NCBI GenBank assembly: GCA_028751875.1
Contig: CM054145.1
Span: 1,275,333-1,339,332 of the forward strand
Length of the DNA stretch: 64,000 bases
DNA from: Rapana venosa
Taxonomy: Eukaryota; Mollusca; Gastropoda; Neogastropoda; Muricidae
Reading direction: 5' to 3'
Shown: in pieces, positions 1 through 48,833 of the stretch
Numbering within the stretch: the stretch's first letter is position 1
Layout of the letters: the number at the start of each line of letters is the position of its first letter
Position numbers and translations under genes: made by a program
Notes under the pieces: model-generated
Databases searched by the model: none
Told to the model about the DNA's origin: nothing
Seen by the model: only the letters and a program-made list of their open reading frames with translations

Positions 1-782
1 CCCATGCTAATCTCTATCATTGCATATTTGCAGGACTATTAAGATGACAACTAAATTGCCATAGGTTACAAAAGTTAACAGGGGTGGGGGAAGACTGCCC
101 TGTGACACCCCCCCCCCCCCCCTCCTATGCCTAGGTATTAACACTATCCCTACATTATGGGAGAGAACCCCTCTTCTCTAGTACACATGCACTGTGTGCT
201 ATTGTATGCTTCTGTAACCCAGAAGTATGGAGGGAAAGGTTAGTAGGTGGCTGGTTATCCTATGGCAGGTTACCCGAAGGGAAAAGGTTAATAAAAAAAA
301 AACCCAAACCAAACCAACAGGACGGACACAGTCCTTGTCTCGGCTGGTTCATTCAGCTGAAGTTTGTGTCTCCTGACCTGTTGCAGGGCTGGTCAGTTCT
401 CTTGATCCCTTCTTTCTCAGGGCGTGAGCGCTGTCTCACCACTATCCTAACAGGAACACCTCGTTGACTGGCTCTCCTATCTTAATTGTCAAATTTTTTT
501 ATAGTGAGGTTATGTTTTGAGCATATGCAGAACATGTGTTGCATCCACATGTCATTAAAGTCCAGGCCAACCATGGCTAATGCTATGGGTGACATGAACG
601 TACCCAGCATGCACTTTGCGACTTAGGGATGGGCTCTGCCAGGTTCCATGTGTACCAGATTGCCAGAAAATTTGAGCACAGTACCCCAAGAACTCCAGGG
701 GTGTCAAGTCAGGTCAAGTCAAGTTGTTTTTTTCTAGATGGTACCTTGAATAAGCAATGCCTTTGCTTTATTGTGTGTGTGT
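1..782. repeat. Segment duplicated at 3477-4294
   Basis: The first 780 bases recur almost unchanged from 3477 (offset about 3476) with small indels and substitutions. Both copies carry the same poly-C run, the same AAAACCCAAACCAAACC stretch, the same tail CCCAGCATGCACTTTGCG and the same TCAAGTCAAGT...AGATGGTAC motif. Both lead directly into the TGTACCGCAGTG satellite. Confidence 0.85.
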
Positions 783-1268
783 GTTGCTGTACCGCAGTGT
801 AGTGTGGGTGTCTGTACCGCAGTGCTGTGTGTGTCTGTACCGCAGTGCTGTGTGTGTGTCTGTACCGCAGTGCTGTGTGTGTCTGTACCGCAGTGTAGTG
901 TGTGTGTCTGTACCGCAGTGTAGTGTGGGTGTCTGTACCGCAGTGCTGGTGGGGTCCTGTACCGCAGTGCGTGTGTGTCTTAAACCCCGTGTAGGGGTTG
1001 GGCTTAAACCCCAGTATGTGGGGTCTTACCGAGTGCGGGTTGTTGTACCGCAGTGCTGTGTGTGGTCGTACCCCCAGGCTGTTGGGGTCCCGGGAGGAGT
1101 GTGTGTCGTACCGCAGTGTATGTGGGTCGACCCCAGGCGTGTGTGTCTGTACCCCATGAGTGGGGTGCTGTACCGCAGTGCTTTTGGTCTGACCCCAGTG
1201 TAGTGTGGGTTCTTACCCAGTGCTGTGTGTGTCGTACCGCAGTGCTGAGGGGGTCTGTACCGCAGTGT
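783..1268. repeat. TGTACCGCAGTG satellite, copy 1
   Basis: Tandem units of TGTACCGCAGTG plus variable GT-rich spacer (about 22-30 bases per unit). After about 960 the units become ragged with CCCC insertions. The array ends at a truncated MITE, whose own TGTACCAC motif may have provided junction homology. Confidence 0.85.
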
Positions 1269-1804
1269 AGCCACTTGCTATGTTCATATCCCTCTTGCTC
1301 ATAAATTACTACATGAATAATCCTGATAGTCTACCCAATGACAGTATATATATCATAGATTACTTCGAGGCAAGCTCAAATTAGTTAGCATTCAATGGGA
1401 AAATATATTTAAAATGTAAAAAATCGACAAAAAATACACTTTCTTCATCACCACTTTCATTCTGAGTACCCCCCATCTCAATAACGTAAAACATAAGTCC
1501 AGGCCAAATCTCTTTTTTTTTTTTTTTTTTTTGAGGCACGATCTCCTAAATCATACACGATCGTTTTCATCAATGTCAGGTAAATCTAAAGTTTTATTTG
1601 CTACTTTTTCCACTGTGTAAAGTTATTGATACCTTCAACAATAAGTGTCAGCCATTTTGAACAAGAACTGCCCAAGCAGTCATGCATAAAAACACAAAAT
1701 ACGAGCAAAAAAGTGATCATTTTTGCCACGATTTTTTCAGCTAGATGTTGTCAAGCAACAGGAGAGTGATCTCCACTAATTTTGGAGTTCTTTCCCTTTA
1801 GCTG

Positions 1805-2445
1805 ATTGTGGTTGTCAGCACTCTTTTCCTTTACTGTGACGTGCCGAAGCTTAAGAATCGGCAGACTTACGAATTTTATATAAAAAAAACCACTGATGTT
1901 TAACTCAAGGGAAAGTACTCTGGCCTGTAGGACAATCATTTTTCTAAACACAGTTGCTTTCCTTGACCATGAGCCTGCTTAGTTTTTTGTCTGTTGGCTA
2001 ATTTTGTTTGACATGTCAACAAGTGATAACTTTGGGATTTCAGGCTCTCCAGTGGTATGATTCTTTAAAAACAAAATCTGTTGTACAAAAAGTGACATCA
2101 GATGGATTCAGCCAGCTTCAGGAACTTTACTTGGTGAAAAATCATCACATTGCTTCAAGGGGAATAGTTGATGAACAGTTTAAGCCATGTAAGATACACA
2201 GCCTTAATTTTCAAAGCTTTTTATTTTTCAGCATTCAGTGACATTTTTGAAAATTTGTAAAACATAAATACAGTCATCTATTAAAAAACTGAAACAATCT
2301 CAAAAGTAGACATTATGAACTTTTCAATGATGTATAATGTGTATGTCATTATTATATTGGGTAAGTCTACTGAATTTTTCAAATATAGCCCAAATCACAC
2401 CTCACCACAAAATAGCAGGATCCATTTCTTTGTGACTCCATTGAG
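1805..2445. mobile_element. 641-base insertion within the MITE, containing an exon-like open frame
   Basis: Flanked by near-identical TTARCTG heptamers. No terminal inverted repeat or poly-A was recognised. It contains an AG-bounded open segment described separately at 2044-2188. The element class is unknown. Confidence 0.5.
2044..2188 (+). pseudogene. Exon-like open segment, protein not recognised
   Basis: TTTGGGATTTCAG precedes 48 open codons beginning ALQWYDSLKTKSVVQKVTSD and ending near GIVDEQFKP, then GTAAGA. Codon content looks protein-like rather than repetitive. It is not an expected ARFGAP segment. Because it sits inside a mobile insertion it may be a captured gene fragment or part of a transposase. 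I cannot name the source. Confidence 0.35.
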
Positions 2446-2584
2446 TTAACTGTAGTCAAGGAAGCTGGCTTGTTTACTTCAGTTCGACACCCCGGAAAAT
2501 TTCCGGGTTAGTATAGGGTGCTTGTTTAGCCCTGGAAAATTTCCAGGGTAAGGAATTTCCGGGGTAAGGCAGTCTAGTGGTTAA

Positions 2585-3476
2585 GTTCAATACTCACACT
2601 AAGGCTTTCCAGGAATGTAGCCCTTTTTGAAATGACTTCACATCACTTCAAATACTTTGTTATCTCACACAGAGAAAATTAAGTGGGTTACAAGCCGCAC
2701 ATAAAAACAGAAAACAGCAACAGAAATTATTGCAGAAAAATACCACAACACATTGTCCAGTCATATGCACACACTTACCACAAGGTAATAGGCATTCAAA
2801 CATCAGCAATACCTAAACCAGTCATGAACTCACTAGTGTAAAAATCACATTCACTAAGCACGTGCCAGTATGCGCATGCATCCACACACTCACACACAGC
2901 TCACACACATAGAGGCTGGTTCGCGTACATGTGCTCACATGTTTATGACATAAACCAAACAGCGATAACATGTTGTATGTCAAATTTACGATTCAAGCTG
3001 CTATCGTGTCAAAAGTCCAAGTAGCTTCCAAAACACGCACATTCAAGAATCAGAACTTCAGGTTTAGTTGATGCTCACACTTGTTTCCACTAGAAAGTCT
3101 TTATTTTGAAACACATCGCTGAAAAAAATTTTTCTCTACATCATTAAGGTTAGGATTTCCCTCTGACAAAAATCACAGAATTTCCAAAATTGGACCACCC
3201 TTGTCACTTTCATAGTCTGACCACAAGGTCACATGTTGTACAATCACAATTAAAATATATTGATGAAAGGTCTTGATTACCTTGGCCATCAAGGCGTGAC
3301 CTACTCTAAAGTCTACTTTTAAATGGTCACTTATTGATAAGGTCACCCAGTGTCTTTGGTCAGGCCACTGATGACCGAACTAGTGAAAGAGTTCAGATTC
3401 ACCTACGCTCCTTGCTACAAAAACATATGGTTTAATTCGTTGTTTTATGATTCTTCTCTTGCATTCTCCTCTCCTT
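2585..3476. other. Intronic sequence with a dispersed repeat, otherwise featureless
   Basis: AT-rich sequence without coding signal. From about 3180 (TTGGACCACCCTTGTC, GACCACAAGGTC, then TTCTCCTCTCC) it resembles 19655-19965, so this is a two-copy dispersed repeat of unknown class. Confidence 0.5.
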
Positions 3477-4294
3477 CCCATGCTAATCTCTATCATTGCA
3501 TATTTGCATGACTATTAAGATAAGTAAATTGCCATAGGTTACAAAAGTTAACAGGGGTGGGGGAAGACTGCCCTGTGACGCCCCCCCCCCCCCCCCCCCT
3601 TCATGCCTAGGTATTAATTAACACTATCCCTACATTATGAGAGAGAACCCATCTTCCCCAGTACATGTGCACTGTGTGCTATTGAATGCTTCTGTAACCC
3701 AGCAGTACGTGATACGGAGGGAAGGTTAGTAGATGGTTGGTTATCCTATAGCAGGTTACCCGAAGGGAAAAGGTTAAAAAAAAAACCCAAACCAAACCAA
3801 CAGGACAGACACAGTCCTTGTCTTGGCTGGTTCATTCAGCTGAAGTTTGTGTCTCCTGACCTCGTGAAGGGCTGGTCAGTTCTCTTGATTCCTTCTTTCT
3901 CAGGACGTGAGCGCTGTCTCACCACTATCCTAACAGTAACACCATGTTGACTGGTACACCATGGTCACTCACTGGCTGGCCTTGTTCCAACCTCTCCTAC
4001 CTTTTGGTCTTTTTTCTTAGTGAGGTTATGTTCTGAGCATATGCAGAACATGCATTGCATCCACATTTCATTAAAGTCTAGGCCAGCTGTGGCTAATGCT
4101 ATGGCTGACATGAACATACCTAGCATGCACTTTGCGACTTAGGGATGGGCTCTGCCAGGATCCACGTGTACCAGATTGCCAGAAAATTGGAGCACAGTAC
4201 CCCAAGAACTCCAGGGGTGTCAAGTCAGGTCAAGTCAAGTTTTTTTTTTCTAGATGGTACATCGAATAAGCACTGCCTTTGCTTTATTGTGTGT
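3477..4294. repeat. Second copy of the duplicated flank
   Basis: Matches 1-782 in order and orientation, with an extra 40-base stretch near 3950 that the first copy lacks. It ends at the satellite that abuts ARFGAP exon a. The pair forms a direct repeat about 3.48 kb apart. Confidence 0.85.
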
Positions 4295-4810
4295 GTGTGT
4301 GTTGCTGTACCGCAGTGTAGTGTGTGTGTCTGTACCGCAGTGCTGGGTGTGTGTGTTGCTGTACCGCAGTGCTGGGTGTGTGTGTGTTGCTGTACCGCAG
4401 TGCTGGGTGTGTGTGTGTTGCTGTACCGCAGTGCTGGGTGTGTGTGTGTTGCTGTACTGCAGTGCTGGGTGTGTGTGTGTTGCTGTACCGCAGTGCTGGG
4501 TGTGTGTGTTGCTGTACCGCAGTGCTGGGTGTGTGTGTTGCTGTACCGCAGTGCTGGGTGTGTGTGTTGCTGTACCGCAGTGTTGTGTGTGTGTGTGTGT
4601 CTGTACCGCAGTGCTGGGTGTGTTGCTGTACCGCAGTGTTGTGTGGGGGTCTGTACCGCAGTGCTGGGTGTGTGTTGCTGTACCGCAGTGTTGTGTGGGG
4701 GTCTGTACCGCAGTGCTGGGTGTGTGTCTGTACCGCAGTGTTGTGTGGGGGTCTGTACCGCAGTGCTGGGTGTGTGTGTCTGTACCGCAGTGCTGTGTGT
4801 GTGTGTGTGT
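4295..4810. repeat. TGTACCGCAGTG satellite, copy 2, touching ARFGAP exon a
   Basis: About twenty units of TGTACCGCAGTGCTGGG followed by (TG)n and TGC. It merges into the TG run that serves as the exon a acceptor tract at 4816. Long open frames here on both strands are repeat translations. Confidence 0.9.
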
Positions 4811-4816
4811 GTGCAG

Positions 4817-41754
<36,938 letters not shown>

Positions 41755-43347
41755 AACTGTTGCAACAACAACTAGGACTTCAGCAAAGACGACGACGACA
41801 ACGGCCATAAGCATAGTACAGCGTTCATGTGATGACACAACAGACTTCAGTCCCACCACCCACAGTGCTCTCCCTTCATCGCTCTTCTGCCTCATACCTC
41901 TTCCCTCCTCTTGTGTCGTCTGCTGTTGTCAGAGGGAAACATGGGACCTGCCTGCCCCTGCCTGGACAGAAAGCCGTCTGTCTGTTCTGACGGTGGACTG
42001 GGGCAGCCTTCACTGACGACAGGTAAAGCCCGGCCACACTGCTCCACTCACTCCGGACTGACCCCTCTTGCTCTTCATCTCCACAAGTGACACACCACCC
42101 TCCCCACCTGCAGAGGTTGAAGGCAGCCAGGTAGAGCTGGGCCCAGCTGTCTGTCCAGGTCAGAGCCAGCCCACAGTGAAGGTTGCAGCAGGAAACCACA
42201 GGGAGGTTTTGTTTGTTTTCCACAGTGGTGGAGCAGGGCGTGGCTGGCTTGCAGAAACCCGGTCTTGGTGCTGTGTGTGTGTGTGTGTGTGTGACAGCAA
42301 CGCTGAGGTGAGGGGAAGAGTGGTGGGTCACTGGAGTGAGTGAGTGGAGCAGTGTGACTCCCCCCCCTACCCCACCCTACACCTGGGAGGTGGTGGTGGG
42401 TGTGGGAGGTACGTGTTGTGTACGTGTCAGGCTGGTGCTGCAGAAGGGGCTGTGCTGTGCTGTGCTGTGCTGTGAGTGCGGACGTGCAGGCAAGTCTTCA
42501 GTCCACTGTCTTCAGGACAGGGGCAGGGAAAGCACAGAGAGCGCGGTCTGCATTCTGTGTGAAACTGTCGCATAATGGCCATAGTGTTCTGTGGGGTCTG
42601 TAGCTCTGTGTGTGTGGGGGGGGGGGGGGGGGGGGGGGTGGGGATGATGAGTAGTGGGGTCAGTTAGGGTGGGTAGGGAGAATTACACGGCGCTGTGATC
42701 TGATGTTGTAGCAATCATTGTGTGCAGCAGTTTTTATAGAGAGGCAGGTGAAGAGAAGAAGCAAAGAAATAGGTGCTTGGGTACTCTTAGTCTGCATTAG
42801 TGCTGCTTCAACACTTGTTCTGCAGCAGTATAGATTTTTAAAAAAAGAAAAGAAAAGGAGCCTGCGTTTTGCCTTGGAGTGGAGCTTTCATAGGGGTACT
42901 TGAAGTTTTGTACTGCGGGGAACCAAAGGGTTGATAGGCTGCTCTTCAGACATTAGGCTTGTAATGTGTATTAGTCTCTTATTTCACGTCGACACCTTAT
43001 CTAAGACACAAACGTAGCAGTAGAAATGTGGACAGACAGAAAAAAGAAAGAAAGTATCTGTACCACAGTAGCATGGTTCCAGAACAAAGCGCACAACCCC
43101 ACTGTTGCCTTTCACCCTTTCTTTGGCCGTTTGAAAATCCACTGCTAGGATTTTGACTGTCCTGCACTTTCAGCCTCCTGTCTGGGGGGGGGGGGGTGAC
43201 AGCAAGAGGTCCATGGCCACCTTCAGTTCAGAGAGAATGATGTGCTGGCTTCATGGTTGGTTTCTTTCAAGTTTTGTTGTCTTCAGCGTTTCTCAGCAGG
43301 TCATGTTAACTGACAGGTCTGTCTGTGGATTGTGGTGCGTGCATTAA
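41755..43347 (+). other. Candidate ARFGAP 3' UTR and downstream sequence
   Basis: The ARFGAP stop is followed by a mixed-composition sequence with no further convincing exon. It contains a CA-type TGTGTG run near 42271, GTGCT repeats near 42453 and a poly-G tract at 42617-42638. No AATAAA was seen close by, so the transcript may run on; the next clear + strand hexamer I saw is at 47818-47823. Confidence 0.35.
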
Positions 43348-44025
43348 CCTCTAGACTGCCTTACCCCGGAAATTCTCCGGGGCTAAACGTGCACCCTATA
43401 CGCCAACAACCCGGAAAATTTCCGGGGTGTTGAACCGAAGTAAACAAGCCTGCTTCCTTGACTACAGTTAAAGGGAAACAACTCCAAAATTAATGGAGGT
43501 CACTCTCCTGTTGCTTGGCAACATCGAGCTGCAAAAACTGGCAAAAACGATCGGTTTTTTGCTCGTATTTTGTTTTTATGCATGACTGCTTGGGAAGTTC
43601 TTGTTCAAAATTGCTGACACTTCTTGTTGAAGGCATAAATAACTTTACACAGCTGTAACAGTGGCAAATAAAACTCTAGATTTACCTAACATTGATAAAA
43701 ACGATCGCGTATGATTCAGGAGATCGTGTATTTAAGAAACAATGAATGAGATTTGGCCTAGACATATGTTTGACATTATTGAGATGGGGGGCACTCGAAT
43801 GACAGTGGTGATGAAGAAATCATATTTATGGTCGATGTTTTACATTTTAAATATATTTTTGCACTGAAATATCATGCTAACTAATTTGAGCTTGCTGTCA
43901 TTGGGTAGACTATCAGGAATATTCATGTAGTAGTTTCTGAGTAAGAGGGATATGAACATAGCAGTGGTACATAAGAATTTTATTCCCCGGCATATAGGGT
44001 GCACTTGCACTGGGCAGTTAAGAGG
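43348..44025 (-). mobile_element. Complete piggyBac-like MITE, second copy (reverse)
   Basis: TTAA (43344-43347), CCTCTAGACTGCC ... GGCAGTTAAGAGG, TTAA (44026-44029); termini match at 11 of 13 positions. The interior is the reverse complement of 31119-31841, with CCGGAAAATTTCCGGGG near the left end. 678 bases. Confidence 0.87.
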
Positions 44026-44029
44026 TTAA

Positions 44030-45335
44030 TGGCTCCAGATCTGCTGTGTGTGGGTGGGGTGACACAGTCAGGGCTTAGTTCTAGGACTGAAGGATGGTGT
44101 CGGGTTTTATTCATCGTGTGCTTTGATTTGTCTTTGCAAGATATAGCGCTATATAAGTTCGATTCATTCTTATTATTATATTATGAAAAATTGTTGTGAC
44201 TGCACTGAAGGTTGATCTTTATCCAGAAACGTGTCAGGGGTAGGGGAAAAGCAAGGACGAACACTTTTCTTTTTTTGGAGAGACCGATGGCGTGACAGCG
44301 GCGGCATTGGGGAGAGGTCACTTGTCCCTCGTGAGGCACGATGTTTCACTAGCTAAGCTGTTGTGGCTGGAAGAGAGGAGTCTGTCCACAGTCCCAAGCT
44401 GTCATTATCGGCTCAGGAGGGAACAGTCTGTCCGACTTGCTACATACCGGTCAACATGAAGAGCAGAATAATCACCCATTGTTGTCCTGAACTGATGTTA
44501 GTCCTTACAAGTGAGGGTGGTTCAGAAATGTGATAATGATTCAGAATGGATGGATGGATGGATGTGGTTTTCCTGTGATAGTCGGTCTGCAGTAGTTTGC
44601 ACAGTTGGCTGGGGGGCGGTACAACCAGCCATGAACAGTGCTGTGTGGAGGAGGAGGAGAGTTGTTGAGGTGGTATAGCAGTTCCCTACACTCCCTGTGT
44701 ACTTGGCTGTGTACTTGTCTTGATTCAGAGCGAGGAGTGGAGTGGAGTGTAATGTCGTGTAGTGTAGATACACCTAGAAATTGTCAACTTCCAATGCGCA
44801 GGGAAAAGTGTAGTGTCTGTTCTCATGTAGAGATGTTGGTCACCAGGCCAGTGTACTTGTAGAAGGCCCTTCCCCTCCCCGTCCTTTGCATTTGGTTTGT
44901 GTCATCAGTAGATTGTTTGAATCAGAACGTCACTGGTCTTTTAGCACACACACAAAAACAAAAAAAAAAAAAATCACCTTTAAAAACAGAAAGAGAATAA
45001 CATTGATTATAAAATAGAATTGTGAAAACAGACATTAGACCCAGAAATGTGAAACAGGCACTTTTTTTTTGTTTTGGTTTTGTTTCTGTTTGTTGTTGTT
45101 TGTGTTTAGTGAGTGTAGGGACATGGTGTAGGTATGTATATAGTTGTGCTGGATTCTTTGACATGAATTGCCTTCTGCACTGTGGTACGTTCCTGTACAC
45201 AGCAGGTCTGTCCTTGTTTCATCCTGTCAACATTGTGGGAACAGAGTTTATTCAGACACCATCATCCATTTCATGGCATTCTGTGTATCAGCATAAGGAG
45301 GCAAGGCCCATTGCTTTATTTTGTTTTGTAGGTAA
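44030..45335. other. Intergenic or UTR sequence, no gene seen
   Basis: Contains the shared tail motif TAGCGCTATATAAG at about 44145, a (GGAT)n run near 44550 and an oligo-A run at 44960. No coding signal. Confidence 0.5.
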
Positions 45336-46436
45336 CAGACCTGCCTACCCATACGATTTTATCGTATTTTTACGATTTTTCTTACCCCAAATACAAATTT
45401 ACTGATTAAAAATACGATTTTGACAGAGGGGGGGGGGGGGTGTGAAACCCCAGCAAAGGGTTTAAGGGATGTAACTCTTCCATGCCGATTACTTCCCTTG
45501 TCTGCAGTAGGTCATCAGTGGTAGGAAGTGAACTTAAGGGCCACCTGGAAAGTGTCAAGCATGAATAGGGATCTGATTTCAAGAAAGGCAGATGGGTGAA
45601 GAGGGTAGGTAGGGACGGGAGAGGGTGGGGGACTTTCACAGCCATGTGTGTGGTCAGAGTGCAAGGGGTCTAATCTTTGTATCACTAGAAACCCTACAGC
45701 AACTGTTATCGCCCTGTCAAAGCCATGTTTATATAGCAGGCCTACCAGCTCCCCTTCTTTTTCATGAGTAGCCCCCCCCTCTCACATGCACTCTCCCCCC
45801 TTCCTCTCCTCTCCCCCCCCCCACCCCCTCCCTCTCTTTCACAATCTCCCCTCCCTCCATCTCCTCTCTCTCTCTCACACAGACACACACATTCTCTTCT
45901 CCCCTCCCTCTCTCTTACATTCTGTTTGGCAGACTGTGCATGATTTTGCCTTAATTCATATACTTTTCTTCTTCTTTTTTTTCAACACCCCCTGCCCCTT
46001 TTTTTCACCCCTCTCTCCATTAGGAATGCTTGTTTTTCTCCTCTGTCTCTTTCTCTGTCCTTCCCTTTGCCAATCTGTCAGATAGTCTGTCAGTCTGTTT
46101 TTATCTGTCATTTCCCCACCACACCCCTTTTCTTCTCCTTTTCTGTGTTTCTTTAAGTCACCATCCTGATACTTCCCTAGTATACCCCCCTCTTTCTCTC
46201 TCACACACACACACTTTAATGCAAATTGAAGAGGGTAAGTTTTCTGAAAACACTCTCTTCTTCATAAAAGCAGAGCCCTGCAAAGGAACCAAAGCCATAA
46301 CTGGAACCACCAAATAAACAATGATTATAAGAATACATCGAGAGTAAGAAAGATTGTGAATACTATTTTTGCTATCAAAATCCTATTTTTGGCCGGTTCA
46401 AGTACTATTTTTCATTTGCTGGGGTAGGCAGGTCTG
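45336..46436 (+). mobile_element. TIR DNA transposon, copy 2 (compact, 1.1 kb)
   Basis: CAGACCTGCCTACCC at the left and GGGGTAGGCAGGTCTG at the right. It shares the whole body of copy 1 in order but with only short C/T-rich stretches in place of the expanded arrays. It is therefore closest to the unexpanded form. Confidence 0.82.
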
Positions 46437-47879
46437 ATGCAATAACATAGGGGCTACACTCTTCCCTCCATGCCGGGTCGTTCATCAGTCAGGTCATTGT
46501 TCATGGGGTGTAGGGGCGGTGGTGTTGTTGTCTGCATGCTGTATTTCATCATCATCATCAGGTCAGGTCAGGTCAAGGCTGTTAGAGAGGAGTGGTGTCA
46601 GCCAGGCTGTGGAATGGAGAACTGCACTTGGTCACAGTCTTCAGCAGACTGATGTAGGTAGCCCTGTACCCTGTCAGTCTTCAGCAGACTGAGACCAAAG
46701 ACACATTCCACAGCCTGACTTTGTACAGGGAAGAAAGTTTGTATGTCAGGAGTAGTGAGGTTTACCCCATTCAGTCTAGATATTCAAGGTATTGTCAGTC
46801 TAGACAACAGGACCTGCTGGAGTTTTGGTCTGGGTGCTTTAGCTGTTTAGTTCTGAACACCTAGGGATAGTCACATCCACCCAAGGAAAAATAGCATGGG
46901 TAGCTGGTCACATTTTTAACTGTGATTTACTATATGAAGGTATTACTTTGTGTAGCGAAAAGGTACGAGCGTTGATGTGTGGAGTTAACCATGACATAGT
47001 GTTGTGTGGTGCTGCAGCAATCAGTGCCTGTAAAGACCTGAGAGAACATGGTGGTGTATCAAGGCACTAGGGGTCAGTTGCACTGTTTGTGAATTTATAC
47101 AAGTCTTGTGCAGCACAGGTTTCCTTTTCTTCTGAGGGTGGGTATTTTCACTCCATAACTCCTCACCGCATGAAGTTGTTCTGTATTCATTCATCAAATC
47201 TAAAGAGTCAGACATAAGTTATGCAGCCTGGCATTTTAACCGTGATCATCAGTTTCCTTTCAATGACTGACTGACTGACTGACGGAGGCCATGCAGATGG
47301 TAGACTTTGACATGGAGGAGGAAGGAGGTAGTAGTCCTCTTCCAGTGGATGGCTGTACATAGATGGTGGCTTCAGTGCTGGTTTTAGTGGTCGGTGGGAT
47401 TTTTCATTCATTTACACTTTACTGTACGTACTGGGGTGGAGTCTCTTCAGGAGGCGCTGTGTGTGTGTGAATGGGGTGACGTGGTCTTTATGTATGATGT
47501 TGATAATTTCTGTGTTAACTATGAAGAGGGATTTTCAAAATACTATGTACAGAGATGTGATGACAAAATTAACGTGTGCGAGTGAGTGAGAGAGTTTATG
47601 ATGATGAAGAAGAAGAAACGAAAATAACTGCCATTTTCCCTGAAATATCCGTTACTTCTGTATCAGCAGATAAATCATCTCCCATAGTTTTGGGGTTTTT
47701 TGTTGGGGGGTTTTTTTGGTGTTTTTTTTCAGACTTAGGATTCCTGTGCTATTGATACTTCAAATTCAGTGAGAATTGATGACAGAGATTCAAATTACTT
47801 CCAACAGAGAACATTGAAATAAATTGTAACAACTTCGTGCAGCTGTGTGTGAACTTGTTTAGTCATACATAGGCTTTTT
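46437..47879. other. Intergenic or UTR sequence, no gene seen
   Basis: Mixed composition, mostly unique-looking. GTCAGGTCAGGTCA near 46560 and a GACT run near 47265. No exon recognised. Confidence 0.5.
47818..47823 (+). promoter_or_regulatory. Possible distal ARFGAP polyadenylation signal AATAAA
   Basis: An AATAAA lies in otherwise unique-looking sequence and is followed within 60 bases by GT-rich TGTGTGTGAACTTG. It is the first clear canonical hexamer I noticed downstream of the ARFGAP stop, 6 kb away. Transcript evidence is absent, so this is a candidate only. Confidence 0.25.
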
Positions 47880-48529
47880 TAGGGTGGGGGAGATTAAAGG
47901 TTTGTTGTAGTAGAGCATTGTACCTAGGATGTGATGGTAGCATGGGGCGGGCAGGCAGGCAGGCAGGCAGTCTCTCAGTTTTCTGTTCAAGCCTGTGTGA
48001 CTGTGGGGTTCACTTCTGGTGTGGGGAGGGGAGGGGGTGGACACTGTAGCTGCTGCTGCTGTCTCTGGCCACCCACCTCCCCTCCCCTCCCCCAACTTTG
48101 TCCTGCCCCAGCCCCGATATTCCCAAAGAGGTTAGCAGTGTGAGGATGCTGTAAGGCCACCAGCCTGAAGTGGCCCTGCACGGTCCTGAGTCACACCACT
48201 GGCATGACTTCAGTGACTCGGCGACCGTGCAGGGCCACTTCAGGTTGGTGGCTTTACAGCATCCTCACACTGGTAACCTCTTTGGGAATATCGGGGCTGG
48301 GACAGGACAAAGTTGGGGGAGGGGAGGGGAGGTGAGGTGGGTGGCCAGGCAGCAGCAGCAGCTACAGTGTCCACCCCCCCTCCCCTCCCCACACCAGAAG
48401 TGAACCCCACAGTCACACAGGCTTGAACAGAAAGCTGAGAGACTGCCTGCCTGCCTGCCTGCCTCCCCCATGCTATCATCAAATCAGGAGTATGCTCTAT
48501 GCACAAACCCTTTTCTCTCCCCCACCCTA
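47880..48529. repeat. Large inverted repeat (arms about 306 bases, 37-base spacer)
   Basis: The left arm 47880-48185 is the near reverse complement of 48223-48529: TAGGGTGGGGGAG pairs with CTCCCCCACCCTA, GGCAGGCAGGCAG with CTGCCTGCCTGCC, CGGGGCTGGG with CCCAGCCCCG, and GGCCCTGCACGGTC with GACCGTGCAGGGCC. Small indels interrupt the match. Even the spacer has GAGTCAC/GTGACTC. A partial third copy lies at 48768-48835. Confidence 0.9.
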
Positions 48530-48559
48530 CAAAGCAGGAGTGCAATGCTCTACCACAAC

Positions 48560-48770
48560 TCTCTCCCCCCCCCCAAGCCTTTCTCTCCTCCCCCCCCCCC
48601 CAAGCCTTTTTCTTCTCCCCCCCCCCCCCCCCCCCCCCCCCCCAAGCCTTTTTCTCCCCCCCCCCCCCCCCCCCAAGCCTTTTTCCTCCCCTCCCCCCCC
48701 CCCTTTTTCTCCTCCTCCCCCCCCCCCCCCCAAAGCCTTTTTCTCTCCTCCCCCCCCCCCCCCCCTATCA
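48560..48770. repeat. Poly-C and AAGCCTTTTTCTCC repeat
   Basis: Five C-runs of 10-30 bases separated by AAGCCTTTTTCTCC. Open frames on both strands are Pro or Gly runs and not genes. Confidence 0.9.
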
Positions 48771-48833
48771 GGAGTGACCATGACTCTGCAGGGCCACTTC
48801 AGGTTGGTGGCCTTACAGCAGTCCTGGTACTGT

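Larger units (their letters stand above)
1269..2580 (+). mobile_element. 5'-truncated piggyBac-like MITE, interrupted by an insertion
   Basis: Homologous to the complete element at 31119-31841: it shares CTATGTTCATATCCCTCTT, the central AAATCGAC region, and the closing CCGGAAAATTTCCGGG and GGCAGTCTAGTGG followed by TTAA (2581-2584). The left terminus is replaced by satellite. Bases 1805-2445 are absent from the other copies and are bracketed by TTAGCTG and TTAACTG, as expected of a later insertion with a target duplication. Confidence 0.8.

Noticed and set aside
48527..48781. Glycine- or proline-rich protein frames
   Set aside because: Translations of poly-C/poly-G tracts.
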